From: Pantoea stewartii subsp. stewartii
Lineage (GTDB): Bacteria > Pseudomonadota > Gammaproteobacteria > Enterobacterales > Enterobacteriaceae
Direction of reading: 5' to 3'
Assembly (NCBI RefSeq): GCF_008801695.1
Contig: NZ_VZPF01000028.1
Location: forward strand, 1 to 55,128
DNA: 55,128 bases
Under the pieces are notes generated by a model. It was not told where the DNA came from. It did not search any database and saw only the letters and a list, made by a program, of their open reading frames with translations. The first letter of the stretch is position 1, and every line of letters begins with the position of its first letter. This document shows positions 33,844 to 44,209 of the stretch, piece by piece. The translations under genes and the position numbers were made by a program.

Positions 33844-34718
33844 TGGCCGATATTTCGCAACTCAATCATGCCGATCGCCAGCCCGTAAACTGGGGTAAAT
33901 GGCTGCTTATCGGCACGGGTGTGCTGATCTCGGTGCTGCTGCTGGTGGTGCCGATGGTCTCCATCTTCTGGGAAGCGCTGCACAGCGGGCTTGGCCTGAC
34001 TCTGCGTAACCTGACCGACAGCGATATGCTGCACGCGATTTGGCTGACCGTACTGGTGGCGCTGATTACCGTGCCGGTTAATCTGGTCTTCGGCACCTTG
34101 CTGGCCTGGCTGGTCACCCGCTTTACGTTTCCTGGTCGCCAGCTGTTATTAACCCTGTTTGATATTCCGTTTGCGGTCTCGCCGGTTGTGGCTGGCCTGA
34201 TGTACCTGCTGTTCTGGGGCATTAACGGTCCGGCAGGCGGCTGGCTGGATGCCCACAATATTCAGGTGATGTTCACCTGGCCAGGTATGGTGCTGGTCAC
34301 CGTCTTCGTGACCTGTCCGTTTGTGGTTCGCGAACTGGTGCCGGTCATGCTGAGCCAGGGCAGTCATGAAGATGAGGCTGCGGTGCTGTTGGGCGCGTCG
34401 GGCTGGCAGATGTTTCGCCGTGTGACGTTACCGAATATTCGCTGGGCAATGCTGTACGGCGTGGTGCTGACCAATGCCCGCGCCATTGGCGAGTTCGGTG
34501 CGGTATCTGTGGTATCCGGCTCCATTCGCGGCGAAACCTACACTTTGCCGCTTCAGGTCGAATTACTGCATCAGGATTACAACACGGTGGGTGCCTTCAC
34601 CGCCGCCGCGTTGCTGACCGTTATGGCCATCCTGACCCTGTTTTTGAAAAGCATTGTGCAGTGGCGCTTAGAGCAGCAGCACAAACGCCTGCAACTGGAG
34701 GAAAATCATGAGCATTGA
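33843..34718 (+). CDS. cysW: Sulfate/thiosulfate ABC transporter permease CysW
   Basis: A 291 aa permease, paralogue of CysT, with about six helices and the EAA loop [20 protein letters not shown]. Partner of CysT and CysA in sulfate and thiosulfate import. It overlaps cysT by one base and cysA by 11 bases. Confidence 0.95.
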   Translation: MADISQLNHADRQPVNWGKWLLIGTGVLISVLLLVVPMVSIFWEALHSGLGLTLRNLTDSDMLHAIWLTVLVALITVPVNLVFGTLLAWLVTRFTFPGRQLLLTLFDIPFAVSPVVAGLMYLLFWGINGPAGGWLDAHNIQVMFTWPGMVLVTVFVTCPFVVRELVPVMLSQGSHEDEAAVLLGASGWQMFRRVTLPNIRWAMLYGVVLTNARAIGEFGAVSVVSGSIRGETYTLPLQVELLHQDYNTVGAFTAAALLTVMAILTLFLKSIVQWRLEQQHKRLQLEENHEH

Positions 34719-35796
34719 GATTAAACAAATCAACAAATCCTTTGGTCGCACAGCGGTGCTGAACGATATTTCACTGGATATCCCGTCGGGCCAGATGGTG
34801 GCGTTGCTGGGGCCGTCCGGTTCCGGTAAAACGACCCTGCTGCGAATTATCGCCGGGCTGGAGCATCAGAACAGCGGCCAGATTCGTTTTCATGAGCATG
34901 ACGTCAGTCGCCTGCATGCCCGCGATCGTAAAGTCGGGTTTGTTTTTCAACACTATGCGCTGTTCCGCCATATGACCGTGTTTGACAACATTGCCTTTGG
35001 CCTGACCGTGCTGCCGCGTCGTGAGCGGCCATCCAGTGCCGAAATCAAAAATCGTGTAACACGTCTGCTGGAGATGGTGCAGCTGTCGCATCTGGCAAAC
35101 CGCTTTCCGGCTCAGCTCTCGGGTGGTCAGAAGCAGCGCGTGGCGCTGGCAAGAGCACTGGCCGTCGAGCCGCAAATTCTGCTGCTGGATGAGCCTTTTG
35201 GTGCGCTGGATGCCCAGGTGCGTAAAGAGCTGCGCCGCTGGTTACGCCAGCTTCATGAAGAATTAAAATTCACCAGCGTGTTTGTCACGCACGATCAGGA
35301 AGAGGCAATGGAAGTTGCCGACCGCGTCGTGGTGATGAGTCAGGGCAGCATCGAGCAGGTGGGCACGCCGGATGAGGTCTGGCGCGATCCGGCGACGCGC
35401 TTCGTGCTGGAATTCCTGGGCGAAGTTAACCGCTTTGACGGTGAGGTTCATGGTTCCCAGTTCCATGTCGGGGCGCATCACTGGCCGTTAGGCTATACCT
35501 CCGCCCATCAGGGCGCGGTTGATCTGTTCCTGCGTCCCTGGGAAATTGATGTTTCGCGTAAAAGCAGCCTGGAAACCCCTTTACCGGTACAGGTCCTTGA
35601 GGTGAGTCCGCGTGGCCATTTCTGGCAGTTGGTCGTGCAGCCTGCGGGCTGGCAGAGCGAACCTTTCTCGCTGGTGTTCGACGGTGATCAGACCGCGCCA
35701 CTGCGCGGCGAGCGCCTGTTTGTCGGGCTGCAACAGGCCCGGCTCTATCAGGGCGCCACGCCATTGCGGGCAGTTGCCTTTGCGCACAGCGCCTGA
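34708..35796 (+). CDS. cysA: Sulfate/thiosulfate importer ATPase CysA
   Basis: A 362 aa ABC ATPase. Walker [10 protein letters not shown] (about 36-44), Q-loop [10 protein letters not shown], signature LSGGQKQR, Walker [15 protein letters not shown] and switch His in [10 protein letters not shown] are intact. The C-terminal TOBE-like domain follows from about 240. It energises CysTW in the cytoplasm. A strong terminator follows directly, so cysM has to be transcribed by read-through or its own promoter. Confidence 0.96.
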   Translation: MSIEIKQINKSFGRTAVLNDISLDIPSGQMVALLGPSGSGKTTLLRIIAGLEHQNSGQIRFHEHDVSRLHARDRKVGFVFQHYALFRHMTVFDNIAFGLTVLPRRERPSSAEIKNRVTRLLEMVQLSHLANRFPAQLSGGQKQRVALARALAVEPQILLLDEPFGALDAQVRKELRRWLRQLHEELKFTSVFVTHDQEEAMEVADRVVVMSQGSIEQVGTPDEVWRDPATRFVLEFLGEVNRFDGEVHGSQFHVGAHHWPLGYTSAHQGAVDLFLRPWEIDVSRKSSLETPLPVQVLEVSPRGHFWQLVVQPAGWQSEPFSLVFDGDQTAPLRGERLFVGLQQARLYQGATPLRAVAFAHSA

Positions 35797-35814
35797 TATT
35801 TTCTTTTTCACGCA

Positions 35815-35841
35815 GGGCGGGACAATGTCCCGCCCTTTTTT
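35815..35841 (+). terminator. Strong intrinsic terminator between cysA and cysM
   Basis: GGGCGGGAC-AAT-GTCCCGCCC, a perfect 9 bp stem with a 3-base loop, followed by six T. It ends the cysPTWA transcript 70 bp before cysM. Confidence 0.9.
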
Positions 35842-35911
35842 AATGTTTATACCGCCATACCTCAGGCTCTGGCCTGACTCGTAACGGTATCGTTTCGCCA
35901 GGATATGCACC

Positions 35912-36793
35912 GTGACCACTCTGGAACACACAATCGGTAATACACCGCTTATCAGGTTACAGCGCCTGACGCCTGACAATGGCAGTGAAATCTGGCTGAA
36001 ACTGGAGGGCAACAACCCCGCAGGTTCCGTCAAAGATCGCGCAGCCTGGTCAATGATTCATCAGGCGGAACGGCGAGGCGAGATAACACCGGGCGATCAG
36101 CTGATTGAGGCCACCAGTGGCAACACCGGTATCGCGCTGGCGATGATCGCGGCGATGAAAGGCTACCGGTTGCGCTTACTGATGCCGGATAATATGAGTC
36201 AGGAGCGGCAGGATGCGATGCGTGCCTATGGGGCCGAGCTAGTCCTGATCGGTCGGGAGCAGGGCATGGAGGGCGCGCGTGATTTAGCACAGGCGATGGC
36301 GGCGCGCGGTGAGGGAACGGTGCTGGACCAGTTTAATAACCCGGACAATCCACTGGGCCACTACCAGACCACGGGACCGGAGCTGTGGGCCCAGTCGAAT
36401 CAGCGCATGACGCACTTTGTCTCCAGTATGGGCACCACCGGCACGATTACCGGCGTAGGGCGGTTTTTAAAAGAACATAAGACGGGCGTGAAAGTGATTG
36501 GCCTGCAGCCTAAAGAAGGCAGTAGCATTCCTGGGATTCGCCGCTGGCCTCAGGCGTATTTGCCCGGCATTTACCGGCCCGAGTTGGTGGATGAGGTAAT
36601 TGATATGGGGCAGCAGGAAGCCGAAGAGACCATGCGGGCGCTGGCCCGGCGTGAAGGTATTTTCTGCGGCGTCAGCTCAGGCGGATCGGTCGCGGGCGCG
36701 CTGCGTATTGCCAGCGCCCATCCTGGAAGCGTCGTGGTGGCCATTGTTTGTGACCGTGGCGATCGCTATCTCTCTACCGGCGTTTATCAGTAA
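35912..36793 (+). CDS. cysM: Cysteine synthase B (O-acetylserine/thiosulfate sulfhydrylase)
   Basis: A 293 aa PLP enzyme (E. coli CysM 303 aa) that makes cysteine, or S-sulfocysteine from thiosulfate, complementing the upstream thiosulfate importer. PLP lysine is Lys41 in NPAGSVKDRAA; the phosphate loop is [12 protein letters not shown]. It starts with GTG at 35912. The RRWPQAYLPGIYRPELVDEV segment is typical of CysM rather than CysK. Confidence 0.94.
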   Translation: MTTLEHTIGNTPLIRLQRLTPDNGSEIWLKLEGNNPAGSVKDRAAWSMIHQAERRGEITPGDQLIEATSGNTGIALAMIAAMKGYRLRLLMPDNMSQERQDAMRAYGAELVLIGREQGMEGARDLAQAMAARGEGTVLDQFNNPDNPLGHYQTTGPELWAQSNQRMTHFVSSMGTTGTITGVGRFLKEHKTGVKVIGLQPKEGSSIPGIRRWPQAYLPGIYRPELVDEVIDMGQQEAEETMRALARREGIFCGVSSGGSVAGALRIASAHPGSVVVAIVCDRGDRYLSTGVYQ

Positions 36794-36958
36794 CGCCACG
36801 CAGCCATTACGCCCTCTGAAGGCTTATGCTGCGCCGTCGGCTGCCTGAGTCTTGTTTATTTGGCTAAGCTTACTGGCATCTGTAAGGATCGCGTAAAACT
36901 GGCTGCGCGTTTCGCTGGCCCGGTTCAAAATAGCGCCAGTGACGTAAGAGAGATAACA

Positions 36959-37639
36959 ATGAAAATCCTGCTGGTAGATGATGACGTAGAATTAGGCACG
37001 ATGCTGAGCCAGTATCTGATCACGGAAGGCTTTGATACGCAACTGGTGTTAACCGGCACTGCCGGTGTGCAGGGGGCGCTGTCCGGTGAGTACAGCGCCA
37101 TGATTCTGGATATTATGCTGCCGGATATGAGCGGCACCGATGTCCTGCGGCAGGTGCGCCAGCAAAGCCGTCTGCCGGTGATTATGCTGACGGCCAAGGG
37201 CGACAATATTGATCGGGTTATCGGCCTGGAAATGGGGGCCGATGACTATATGCCCAAGCCGTGTTATCCCCGTGAGTTGGTGGCGCGCTTGCGTGCCGTA
37301 CTGCGTCGGATTGAGGAGCATGCGCCTCTGCAGGATAAAAAAGAGACGCTGCAATGGGGAGAGTTAACACTCAATGCGGCCAACCGCGTGACGGAATGGC
37401 AGGGGAAAGCCTTTGATCTGACCGCCTCTGAATTTAATCTGCTGGATTTGCTGCTGCGTTCACCGGACCGGGTGGTGACGAAAGACGAGCTGTCTGAGAA
37501 AGGCCTGGGACGACCGCGTGAAGCGTACGATCGCAGCGTGGATGTGCATATCAGTAATATCCGTCAGAAGCTCAGCGCGCTCACCGCCGACAGCATCACC
37601 ATCGAAACCGTTCGCAGCATTGGTTATCGCATTCGATGA
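36959..37639 (+). CDS. OmpR/CpxR-family response regulator
   Basis: A 226 aa regulator with a receiver domain (phospho-acceptor Asp51 in AMILDIMLPDMSG; acidic DDD at 7-9; Lys in MPKPCYPRE) and a C-terminal winged helix (FDLTASEFNLLDLLLRSPDR, then DVHISNIRQKL). It resembles CpxR, sharing the LLVDDDVELGTML start. ATG 36959 is chosen since the receiver begins there and AAGAGAG precedes it. It overlaps the kinase by 4 bp. E. coli has pdxK/yfeK-type genes rather than a two-component system at this place, so it is a lineage-specific paralogue. Target genes unknown. Confidence 0.88.
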   Translation: MKILLVDDDVELGTMLSQYLITEGFDTQLVLTGTAGVQGALSGEYSAMILDIMLPDMSGTDVLRQVRQQSRLPVIMLTAKGDNIDRVIGLEMGADDYMPKPCYPRELVARLRAVLRRIEEHAPLQDKKETLQWGELTLNAANRVTEWQGKAFDLTASEFNLLDLLLRSPDRVVTKDELSEKGLGRPREAYDRSVDVHISNIRQKLSALTADSITIETVRSIGYRIR

Positions 37640-38985
37640 ATCAAACTTACCGTGGGCGCATGTTCTGGAAGATCCTGCTGGGGTTCTGGCTGGTTTTCCT
37701 GATTATCAGTCAGCTGATCTGGCTGGGTTTCTCACTTTCCGGTACGCGGCATCATCCCCCTGAATATTTGGTCACCCAGCGGCTGGCTGACGCGCTGATG
37801 GCGTCAGCCGTGTCGGTGCTGGAGCGGGGCGGCCCGTCAGCGCTGGATGCGATGATGGCGGAGTGGGCCCCGGAAGATCGGGCGTTTTTGCATGTACGCG
37901 CACTGGATAATCTCCGCAACGCAGAGGCACCGCCGCTTGCGCCCGAAACGCCCGAAAAATCCTTTTTTCCCGACCATCTTGTGCGCCAGGCACAGAGCCC
38001 GGACGGCAAGAGCTATGAGCTGCTGTACGATCTGAAAGGCATACGCACAATGAGCCGGGAGGGGCGGCCACATAATTTCCTGAATATTCCTGAGCCCATG
38101 TTCATTTTCGCCGGGTCTGTGGGGTTGCTGTTTAGCCTGCTGCTGGCATGGAACCTGACGCGCCCTATGCGACAACTGCGTGAAGGTTTTTCGCGAGTAG
38201 CCAATGGCGACTTAAGCATCAGGCTCTATCCTGCGCTGCGTAAGCGTCATGACGAGCTCTCCAGCGTGGCGCAGGCGTTCGATGCCATGGTTGAACGCCT
38301 GGACACGTTGGTGCGTGCCCGTGAAGCCCTGCTTCATGACATCTCTCATGAACTTCGCTCGCCGCTTGCCCGTCTGCAGCTGGCAACGGGCCTGGCGCGA
38401 CAGCGGCCAGAAAACGTGAATGACTCGCTGGATCGCATCGACGAAGAGGCACAGCGGCTGGATAAGATGATTGGTGAACTGTTAACCCTGGCGCGTGCCG
38501 AGCATGAAAGTGTGCCGGGCGAACACTATTTTGATTTGGCCGGCTTATTAGAGGCGGTGGTTACCGATCTCCGTTATGAAGCGCAGATCCCCGGCGTCGA
38601 GGTCGTGTTTAACGTTGATGAGCAGGCCGATCATACCGTACGCGGGAATGCTGAGTTATGCCGGCGAGGCATTGAGAACGTGCTGCGTAATGCTTTACGC
38701 TTTTCGCTGCCGGGTCAGCGCATTGAGGTCAGCCTGCAGGTTGAGCAACAGTGGCTGGCGATTCAGGTGCGGGATCAGGGGCCAGGCGTCGATGAGAATA
38801 AGCTGTCCAGCATCTTTGATCCCTTTGTCCGGGTCAATTCGCCGTTACTGGGTAAAGGCTACGGGCTGGGGCTGGCAATTGTGCGTAAAGTGGTACTGGC
38901 GCATCATGGCGAGGTCAGGGCGGTTAACCGGCCTGAAGGCGGACTGGAGCTGACACTGCGTTTGCCCCGCTGGCAGCCGCATTAA
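37636..38985 (+). CDS. CpxA-like sensor histidine kinase
   Basis: A 449 aa inner-membrane kinase. Two membrane helices (about 11-33 and 155-176) flank a periplasmic sensor of about 120 residues; HAMP follows (NLTRPMRQLREGFSRVANGD), then HisKA with phospho-acceptor His about 238 in HDISHELRSPLARLQLATGL, then the HATPase (N box ENVLRNALRFS, G boxes VRDQGPGVDE and GKGYGLGLAI). The H box is CpxA-like. Partner of the adjacent regulator. The stimulus is unknown; the periplasmic part is not similar to any sensor I can name. Confidence 0.88.
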   Translation: MNQTYRGRMFWKILLGFWLVFLIISQLIWLGFSLSGTRHHPPEYLVTQRLADALMASAVSVLERGGPSALDAMMAEWAPEDRAFLHVRALDNLRNAEAPPLAPETPEKSFFPDHLVRQAQSPDGKSYELLYDLKGIRTMSREGRPHNFLNIPEPMFIFAGSVGLLFSLLLAWNLTRPMRQLREGFSRVANGDLSIRLYPALRKRHDELSSVAQAFDAMVERLDTLVRAREALLHDISHELRSPLARLQLATGLARQRPENVNDSLDRIDEEAQRLDKMIGELLTLARAEHESVPGEHYFDLAGLLEAVVTDLRYEAQIPGVEVVFNVDEQADHTVRGNAELCRRGIENVLRNALRFSLPGQRIEVSLQVEQQWLAIQVRDQGPGVDENKLSSIFDPFVRVNSPLLGKGYGLGLAIVRKVVLAHHGEVRAVNRPEGGLELTLRLPRWQPH

Positions 38986-39007
38986 GCAGAGACGTGAAGC
39001 ATAAGAG

Positions 39008-39030
39008 AACGGCACCCTGAGGTGCCGTTT
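39008..39030. terminator. Terminator between the convergent kinase and crr genes
   Basis: AACGGCACC-CTGA-GGTGCCGTT is a perfect 9 bp stem with a tetraloop in the 50 bp gap of two convergent genes. The T tract is short on both strands (TTTGTG on plus, CTCTTAT on minus), suggesting a bidirectional terminator. Confidence 0.7.
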
Positions 39031-39035
39031 GTGTA

Positions 39036-39536
39036 TTACTTTTTGATGCGAATCACCGGGGTTTCACCCACGACGACCTGACCAGACAGTTTTGTCAAAT
39101 CCTTGATTTCATCCATATTGGAAATGACAACAGGGGTCAGTGTGGATTTTGCTTTCTCTTCCAGCAGCGGCAGATCGAATTCGATCACCACGTCGCCTTT
39201 TTTAACCTTCTGACCTTCTTCGGCGATGCGTTTGAAGCCTTCGCCTTTCAGTTCGACGGTATCGATGCCGAAATGCACGAACAGCTCAATGCCATTATCG
39301 GATTCGATTGAAAAGGCATGGTTGGTTTCGAAAATCTTGCCGATAGTCCCATCAACCGGCGCAACCATTTTGTTGCCGCTTGGTTTGATCGCAATACCGT
39401 CACCCACGATTTTTTCTGCAAACACCACATCTGGTACGTCTTCAATATTCACGATTTCGCCAGACAGAGGCGCTACGATATCAATTGTCCCAGCGCTATC
39501 TGTTTTTTCGCCAAAAAGTTTAGAAAACAAACCCAT
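39036..39536 (-). CDS. crr: Glucose-specific PTS enzyme IIA (EIIA-Glc)
   Basis: A 166 aa phosphocarrier (E. coli 169). The active histidine is in [15 protein letters not shown] (about His88) with its partner His73 in [10 protein letters not shown]. Phosphorylated by HPr, it passes phosphate to EIIBC-Glc and controls adenylate cyclase and inducer exclusion. Last gene of the ptsHI-crr operon, 42 bp after ptsI, with GGAG before the ATG. Confidence 0.96.
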   Translation of the reverse strand: MGLFSKLFGEKTDSAGTIDIVAPLSGEIVNIEDVPDVVFAEKIVGDGIAIKPSGNKMVAPVDGTIGKIFETNHAFSIESDNGIELFVHFGIDTVELKGEGFKRIAEEGQKVKKGDVVIEFDLPLLEEKAKSTLTPVVISNMDEIKDLTKLSGQVVVGETPVIRIKK

Positions 39537-39578
39537 GATCTTCTCCTAAGCAGTAATTTGGGGCCAGCATCTCGTGGA

Positions 39579-41306
39579 TCAGCAGAGCGTTTTTTCTTTA
39601 ATGAACTTGTTCACCAGGTTCATCAAGTCTTCCGCCGTAGGTTGAGCCAGTGCCTGCTCTGCCAACGCCTTCGCATCTTCGAAATGTGTATTACGAATAA
39701 TTTTCTTGATGCCAGGGATAGAAATGGCACTCATGCTGAATTCGTCCAGCCCCATTCCCAGTAACAGTAGTGTAGCACGTTCGTCACCTGCCAGCTCACC
39801 ACACATGCCAGTCCATTTACCTTCAGCATGAGACGCATCAATGACTTGCTTGATGAGGTTCAGTACCGAAGGCGTCATCGGGTTATACAGGTGCGAAATC
39901 AAATCATTACCACGATCTACTGCAAGAGTATACTGCGTCAAATCGTTTGTCCCAATGCTAAAGAAGTCGACTTCTTTCGCCAGGTGACGTGCAATCACGG
40001 CAGAGGCAGGCGTTTCCACCATAATGCCCACTTCGATTGACTCGTCAAACGCTTTACCTTCTTCGCGTAACTGCGCTTTCAGCAGCTCCAGTTCCGCTTT
40101 CAGCGTACGCACTTCTTCAACCGAAATGATCATCGGGAACATGATGCGCAGCTTACCGAAAGAAGAGGCACGTAAGATAGCACGCAGCTGTGCATGCAGA
40201 ATTTCCTTACGATCCATCGCAATACGGATGGCGCGCCAGCCCAGGAACGGGTTTTCTTCTTTAGGCAGGTTCATGTAAGGCAGGTCTTTATCACCGCCAA
40301 TATCCATGGTACGGACGATCACGGCCTGCGATCCCATGGCTTCTGCGACCGCTTTATACGCCTGGAACTGCTCTTCTTCGGTCGGCAGTGAGTCGCGATC
40401 CATAAACAGGAACTCAGTGCGGTACAGGCCAACACCTTCTGCGCCGTTGCGCTCGGCACCGGCGATATCGCGTACCGTACCGATGTTGGCGCAGACTTCA
40501 ACCTGATGGCCATCCAGCGTAACAGCCGGCAGATCTTTCAGCTTCGCCAGCTCGTGTTTTTCAGACAGATACTGATTCTGAACCGCTTTCAGCTCTTCCT
40601 GAACCGCCTCAGACGGATTAACGTGAATCGCATTGTTCACCCCGTCCAGGATGATGAAATCGCCGTTTTTGATGGTGGCGGTCACGTTACCGGTGCCGAC
40701 AATCGCCGGGATTTCTAACGAGCGTGCCATGATTGAGGTGTGCGAGGTACGGCCACCCAAATCGGTAATAAAGCCCAGCACCTTTTTCAGATTCAGCTGT
40801 GCGGTTTCGGATGGCGTTAAATCTTTCGCCACCAGAATAGATTCTTCCTGGATTGCGCTCAGGTCGACAATGTGCAGACCTAATATGTTTTGCAGCAGAC
40901 GCTTACCGATGTCACGCACGTCTGCCGCACGCTCTTTCAGGTATTCGTCGTCCAGCTCCTCTAGGGCTTTTGCCTGGGCGTCGATGACGGAGTTCACAGC
41001 AGCATCAGCAGTGGCGTGATCTTTTTTGATCAGGTCGATGATTTCCTGCTCCAGCTCTTCGTCTTCCAGCAACATAATGTGGCCTTCGAAGATGGCTGCT
41101 TTTTCTTCACCCAGGGATTCGCTGGCTTTGATACGAATGGCTTCAAGTTGCTCAGCCGCTTTGCTACGCCCTTGCAGAAAGCGCTGAACCTCCTGCTCAA
41201 CCTGGTCATCTGAAATTTTTTTACGGTTGATGACGATCTCGTCTTCTTTCAGCAGCAGAGCTTTGCCGAAAGCGATACCTGGTGATGCTAAAATGCCTGA
41301 AATCAT
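39579..41306 (-). CDS. ptsI: PTS enzyme I (phosphoenolpyruvate-protein phosphotransferase)
   Basis: A 575 aa enzyme, same length as E. coli EI. It takes phosphate from PEP on His189 (in [20 protein letters not shown]) and gives it to HPr. The PEP-binding signature ([20 protein letters not shown]) and the final catalytic Cys ([10 protein letters not shown]) are intact. Cytoplasmic dimer. It lies 159 bp downstream of ptsH. Confidence 0.96.
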   Translation of the reverse strand: MISGILASPGIAFGKALLLKEDEIVINRKKISDDQVEQEVQRFLQGRSKAAEQLEAIRIKASESLGEEKAAIFEGHIMLLEDEELEQEIIDLIKKDHATADAAVNSVIDAQAKALEELDDEYLKERAADVRDIGKRLLQNILGLHIVDLSAIQEESILVAKDLTPSETAQLNLKKVLGFITDLGGRTSHTSIMARSLEIPAIVGTGNVTATIKNGDFIILDGVNNAIHVNPSEAVQEELKAVQNQYLSEKHELAKLKDLPAVTLDGHQVEVCANIGTVRDIAGAERNGAEGVGLYRTEFLFMDRDSLPTEEEQFQAYKAVAEAMGSQAVIVRTMDIGGDKDLPYMNLPKEENPFLGWRAIRIAMDRKEILHAQLRAILRASSFGKLRIMFPMIISVEEVRTLKAELELLKAQLREEGKAFDESIEVGIMVETPASAVIARHLAKEVDFFSIGTNDLTQYTLAVDRGNDLISHLYNPMTPSVLNLIKQVIDASHAEGKWTGMCGELAGDERATLLLLGMGLDEFSMSAISIPGIKKIIRNTHFEDAKALAEQALAQPTAEDLMNLVNKFIKEKTLC

Positions 41307-41465
41307 AACCCTACCTTTTTATCACGATGGCTGACTGGACTCGTTGCGTTGCCATAGTCGTGTGACACGTACTCTACGAAAGCAATAACGCGGACAGGTT
41401 GTCCGCGATCAAGATGTTGCACACAATGGCGCAGAAGAGTCGTTTTAAGCGGAGCAGAAAGGAGA

Positions 41466-41723
41466 TTACTCCAGTTCCGCCATCAGCTTAACCAGATGCT
41501 CTACGGCTTTTTGCTCATCTTCACCTTCCGCAGAAAGTGTGACAACGGTGCCCTGAGTCAGACCCAGAGTCTGCAGCTTAAACAGGCTTTTGGCGCTGGC
41601 CGATTTGCCGTTGGAGGTCACGGTGATTTCTGACTGGAAGGCTTTAGCTTCTTTGACAAATTGCGCAGCAGGGCGAGTATGCAGTCCGTTTGGTGCGGTA
41701 ATGGTAACTTCTTGCTGGAACAT
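41466..41723 (-). CDS. ptsH: Phosphocarrier protein HPr
   Basis: An 85 aa protein of the usual HPr length. Phospho-acceptor His15 is in [15 protein letters not shown] and the regulatory-type Ser46 is in [11 protein letters not shown]. It shuttles phosphate from EI to all PTS enzymes II. First gene of ptsHI-crr. The 390 bp upstream to cysK contain two palindromes described separately. Confidence 0.96.
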   Translation of the reverse strand: MFQQEVTITAPNGLHTRPAAQFVKEAKAFQSEITVTSNGKSASAKSLFKLQTLGLTQGTVVTLSAEGEDEQKAVEHLVKLMAELE

Positions 41724-41839
41724 TCTATTTCCCCAACGTTTTCAGGATGAGTGTTATGGATCTAAAGTCTAGCCTGGAGCCGTAACTTTAGCCTGTGTAG
41801 GTGCGCGGGTATACAACTTACAATCGAACAAATGCGCTT

Positions 41840-41876
41840 GAATGAGTGTTTCATTCCCGCTGCGTGTCAAAACACG
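41840..41876 (-). promoter_or_regulatory. Two dyads upstream of ptsH (candidate Cra and CRP-like sites)
   Basis: In the 390 bp ptsH-cysK gap, GAATGAGTGTTTCATTC (41840-41856) is a 6 bp inverted repeat whose minus strand reads TGAAACACTCAT, similar to the Cra/FruR consensus TGAAACG-TTCA. CGTGTCAAAACACG (41863-41876) is a second dyad. E. coli ptsHI is controlled by CRP and Cra, so these are plausible regulator sites. The rest of the gap shows no gene. Confidence 0.35.
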
Positions 41877-42060
41877 AGTTGAGCACGTCACCGGATAATT
41901 ATGCCGTGATTCGCCCTTTCACTAAATCTGAAACTTGATTCAGCTTGATCCACTTCAAAGGAGGATTAATTTCAGGCATCGAAATAATTGGCAGTCTAAA
42001 TACCAGAGCCACACGACTGAAATCAATTGGCTGCATGGTAAAAGTGAGATCTGCGCCACA

Positions 42061-42086
42061 AAAAAGCACCCGTCAGGGTGCTTTTT
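42061..42086. terminator. Bidirectional terminator downstream of cysK
   Basis: AAAAAGCACCC-GTCA-GGGTGCTTTTT is a perfect 11 bp stem with tetraloop and flanking A/T runs on both strands, 27 bp past the cysK stop. It ends cysK transcription. Confidence 0.9.
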
Positions 42087-42113
42087 AAGCGTTTGTCCAG
42101 GGCGAACTTCGGG

Positions 42114-43082
42114 CTATTGCAGCTCTTTTTCCGTAAAAAGATCGGCAAACAGCGCGGTGCTGAGATAGCGCTCACCGGAAGAAGGAAGAATGACAACGAT
42201 GTTTTTGTTGGCGTAGGCTTCATCTTCCTGCAACTTCAGCGCGGCGGCAACGGCGGCACCCGAAGAGATACCGGCCAGAATGCCTTCTTCTTCCATCAGG
42301 CGACGGGCCGTGGCGATCGCTTCATCATTAGTGATGCCGACAGCTAAATCGATCAGCGCCAAATCCAGGTTACCCGGAATAAAGCCTGCGCCAATCCCCT
42401 GAATCTTATGCGGGCCGGGTTTGAGCTCTTCGCCCGCCATCGCCTGCGCAATCACCGGTGAGTCAGTGGGTTCTACGGCCACGGTGATCAAGGATTTCTT
42501 ACCCTGAGTGTTTTTGATGTAACGGCTTACGCCTGTCAGCGTGCCGCCGGTCCCCACACCGGCAATGAACACATCCACTTCACCATCCGTGTCTTCCCAG
42601 ATTTCGGGACCGGTGGTTTTCTCGTGAATTTCCGGGTTGGCCGGGTTACTGAACTGCTGCAGCAGTAAATATTTGTCGGGATCGCTGGCCACGATCTCTT
42701 CGGCTTTGGCGATCGCGCCTTTCATGCCTTTTGTGCCTTCGGTCAGGACCAGATTCGCGCCCAGGGCTTTAAGCAACTTACGGCGCTCAACAGACATAGT
42801 GTCCGGCATGGTCAGCGTCAGTTTGTAACCGCGCGCGGCGGCCACGTAGGCTAATGCAATACCGGTGTTACCGCTGGTCGGTTCAACCAGTTCAATACCT
42901 TGCTTAAGAATACCGCGTTTTTCTGCGTCCCAAATCATGTTGGCACCGATACGGCATTTCACACTGAAGCTCGGGTTACGGGACTCAACCTTCGCAAGGA
43001 TGCGGCCGTTACCGATGCGGTTCAGTCGAACCAGCGGCGTATGACCAATTGTCAAAGAGTTGTCTTCATAGATCTTACTCAT
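42114..43082 (-). CDS. cysK: Cysteine synthase A (O-acetylserine sulfhydrylase A)
   Basis: A 322 aa PLP enzyme making cysteine from O-acetylserine and sulfide. PLP lysine Lys42 is in [11 protein letters not shown] and the phosphate loop is [12 protein letters not shown]. The ribosome-binding site AAGGACAGG precedes ATG 43082. The C-terminus ([20 protein letters not shown]) is like E. coli CysK. It follows cysZ on the same strand but with a 141 bp gap where a CysB-dependent promoter is expected. Confidence 0.95.
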   Translation of the reverse strand: MSKIYEDNSLTIGHTPLVRLNRIGNGRILAKVESRNPSFSVKCRIGANMIWDAEKRGILKQGIELVEPTSGNTGIALAYVAAARGYKLTLTMPDTMSVERRKLLKALGANLVLTEGTKGMKGAIAKAEEIVASDPDKYLLLQQFSNPANPEIHEKTTGPEIWEDTDGEVDVFIAGVGTGGTLTGVSRYIKNTQGKKSLITVAVEPTDSPVIAQAMAGEELKPGPHKIQGIGAGFIPGNLDLALIDLAVGITNDEAIATARRLMEEEGILAGISSGAAVAAALKLQEDEAYANKNIVVILPSSGERYLSTALFADLFTEKELQ

Positions 43083-43223
43083 AGCCTGTCCTTAACTGTA
43101 TGAATTATTGGGAACCCTCTGAGCATACCTGTTCTGCCCCGTGGCGGAAGGAAAGAAATCATATATCTATATGTCTCATGGCGATAAGACCTGCCAAAAA
43201 TTGCATAAGGATAGTTGATATGT

Positions 43224-43991
43224 TCAGCGCAGGCTTTCACGAGCCAGGTTCGCCCGGTAGCGATCAACCCACATCGCGGTGGCCCCGCACACGGCGACCG
43301 GCATAATGGCCAGGTTCACCACAGGAATCATTGTAAAGAGGCTCACCAGCGCGCCAAACTGCATATTGGCTGTCTTGTGCTGGCGTAAGGCATGACGCAT
43401 CTGCTGAAAGCTGACTTTATGGTTATCGAAAGGATAGTCGCAATACTGAACAGACAACATCCAGGCGCTGAACATAAACCACAGCACGGGTGCCACCGTC
43501 TGCCCAAAACCCGGAACCAAATAAAGTAATAACAGGCACAGTGCGCGGGGCAGGTAGTAGCCCAGCTTTTGTAATTCGCGTTTCATGATGCGTGGCACGT
43601 CTTTAACCATGCCCAGCCAGCCGCTGTCAGGCAGTGGTTTACCCGTCAGCCGCCCCTCAAGTTGTTCCGCCAGCAGGCCGCAAAACGGCGCGGCAATCAG
43701 ATTGGCTATCGTTGAAAAGAAATAGCTAAACACCAGCACCACCGAAATCACCGAAAGCGGCCACAGCACATAGCTGAGCCATTGCAGCCAGTCCGGCACA
43801 TGCGACATCAGTTTGGGGATCCACTCGTCAAGACGGAAAAATAACCAGACAAAGGCGCCGCCTAGCAGCAGGATGTTGACCAGCAAGGGGATGATGACGA
43901 AGCGCCGTATGCCCGGTAACCTGATTAGCTTCCAGCCCTGGCTAAAATAGTGCACGCCATTAAAAGAGGAAACGGAATTATTCACAGCCAT
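43224..43991 (-). CDS. cysZ: Sulfate transporter CysZ
   Basis: A 255 aa inner-membrane protein (E. coli 253) that imports sulfate for cysteine synthesis. Conserved opening [20 protein letters not shown], helices at about 33-50, 67-95, 140-175 and 210-230, and [20 protein letters not shown]. Divergent from zipA, upstream of cysK, as in E. coli. Confidence 0.94.
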   Translation of the reverse strand: MAVNNSVSSFNGVHYFSQGWKLIRLPGIRRFVIIPLLVNILLLGGAFVWLFFRLDEWIPKLMSHVPDWLQWLSYVLWPLSVISVVLVFSYFFSTIANLIAAPFCGLLAEQLEGRLTGKPLPDSGWLGMVKDVPRIMKRELQKLGYYLPRALCLLLLYLVPGFGQTVAPVLWFMFSAWMLSVQYCDYPFDNHKVSFQQMRHALRQHKTANMQFGALVSLFTMIPVVNLAIMPVAVCGATAMWVDRYRANLARESLR

Positions 43992-44209
43992 CGAGCCAGT
44001 TCTCCTGAAGATGTTAAGGTGCGCCTACTATAACCTGGCTTTTTCTGCTGACCAGGTGCCGTTTGGGTAAAAAAACAACGAAAAAGTGACGGTAAGCTAT
44101 CTTATTTGTGAGAAAATACTGCACAGACTTGCACTTATCTGGCAGGGCAAATACAGTTAGAGAATAAAGTTTGCCGCGGTGGCAAGGTATTGGAACAACA
44201 GAGAATACA

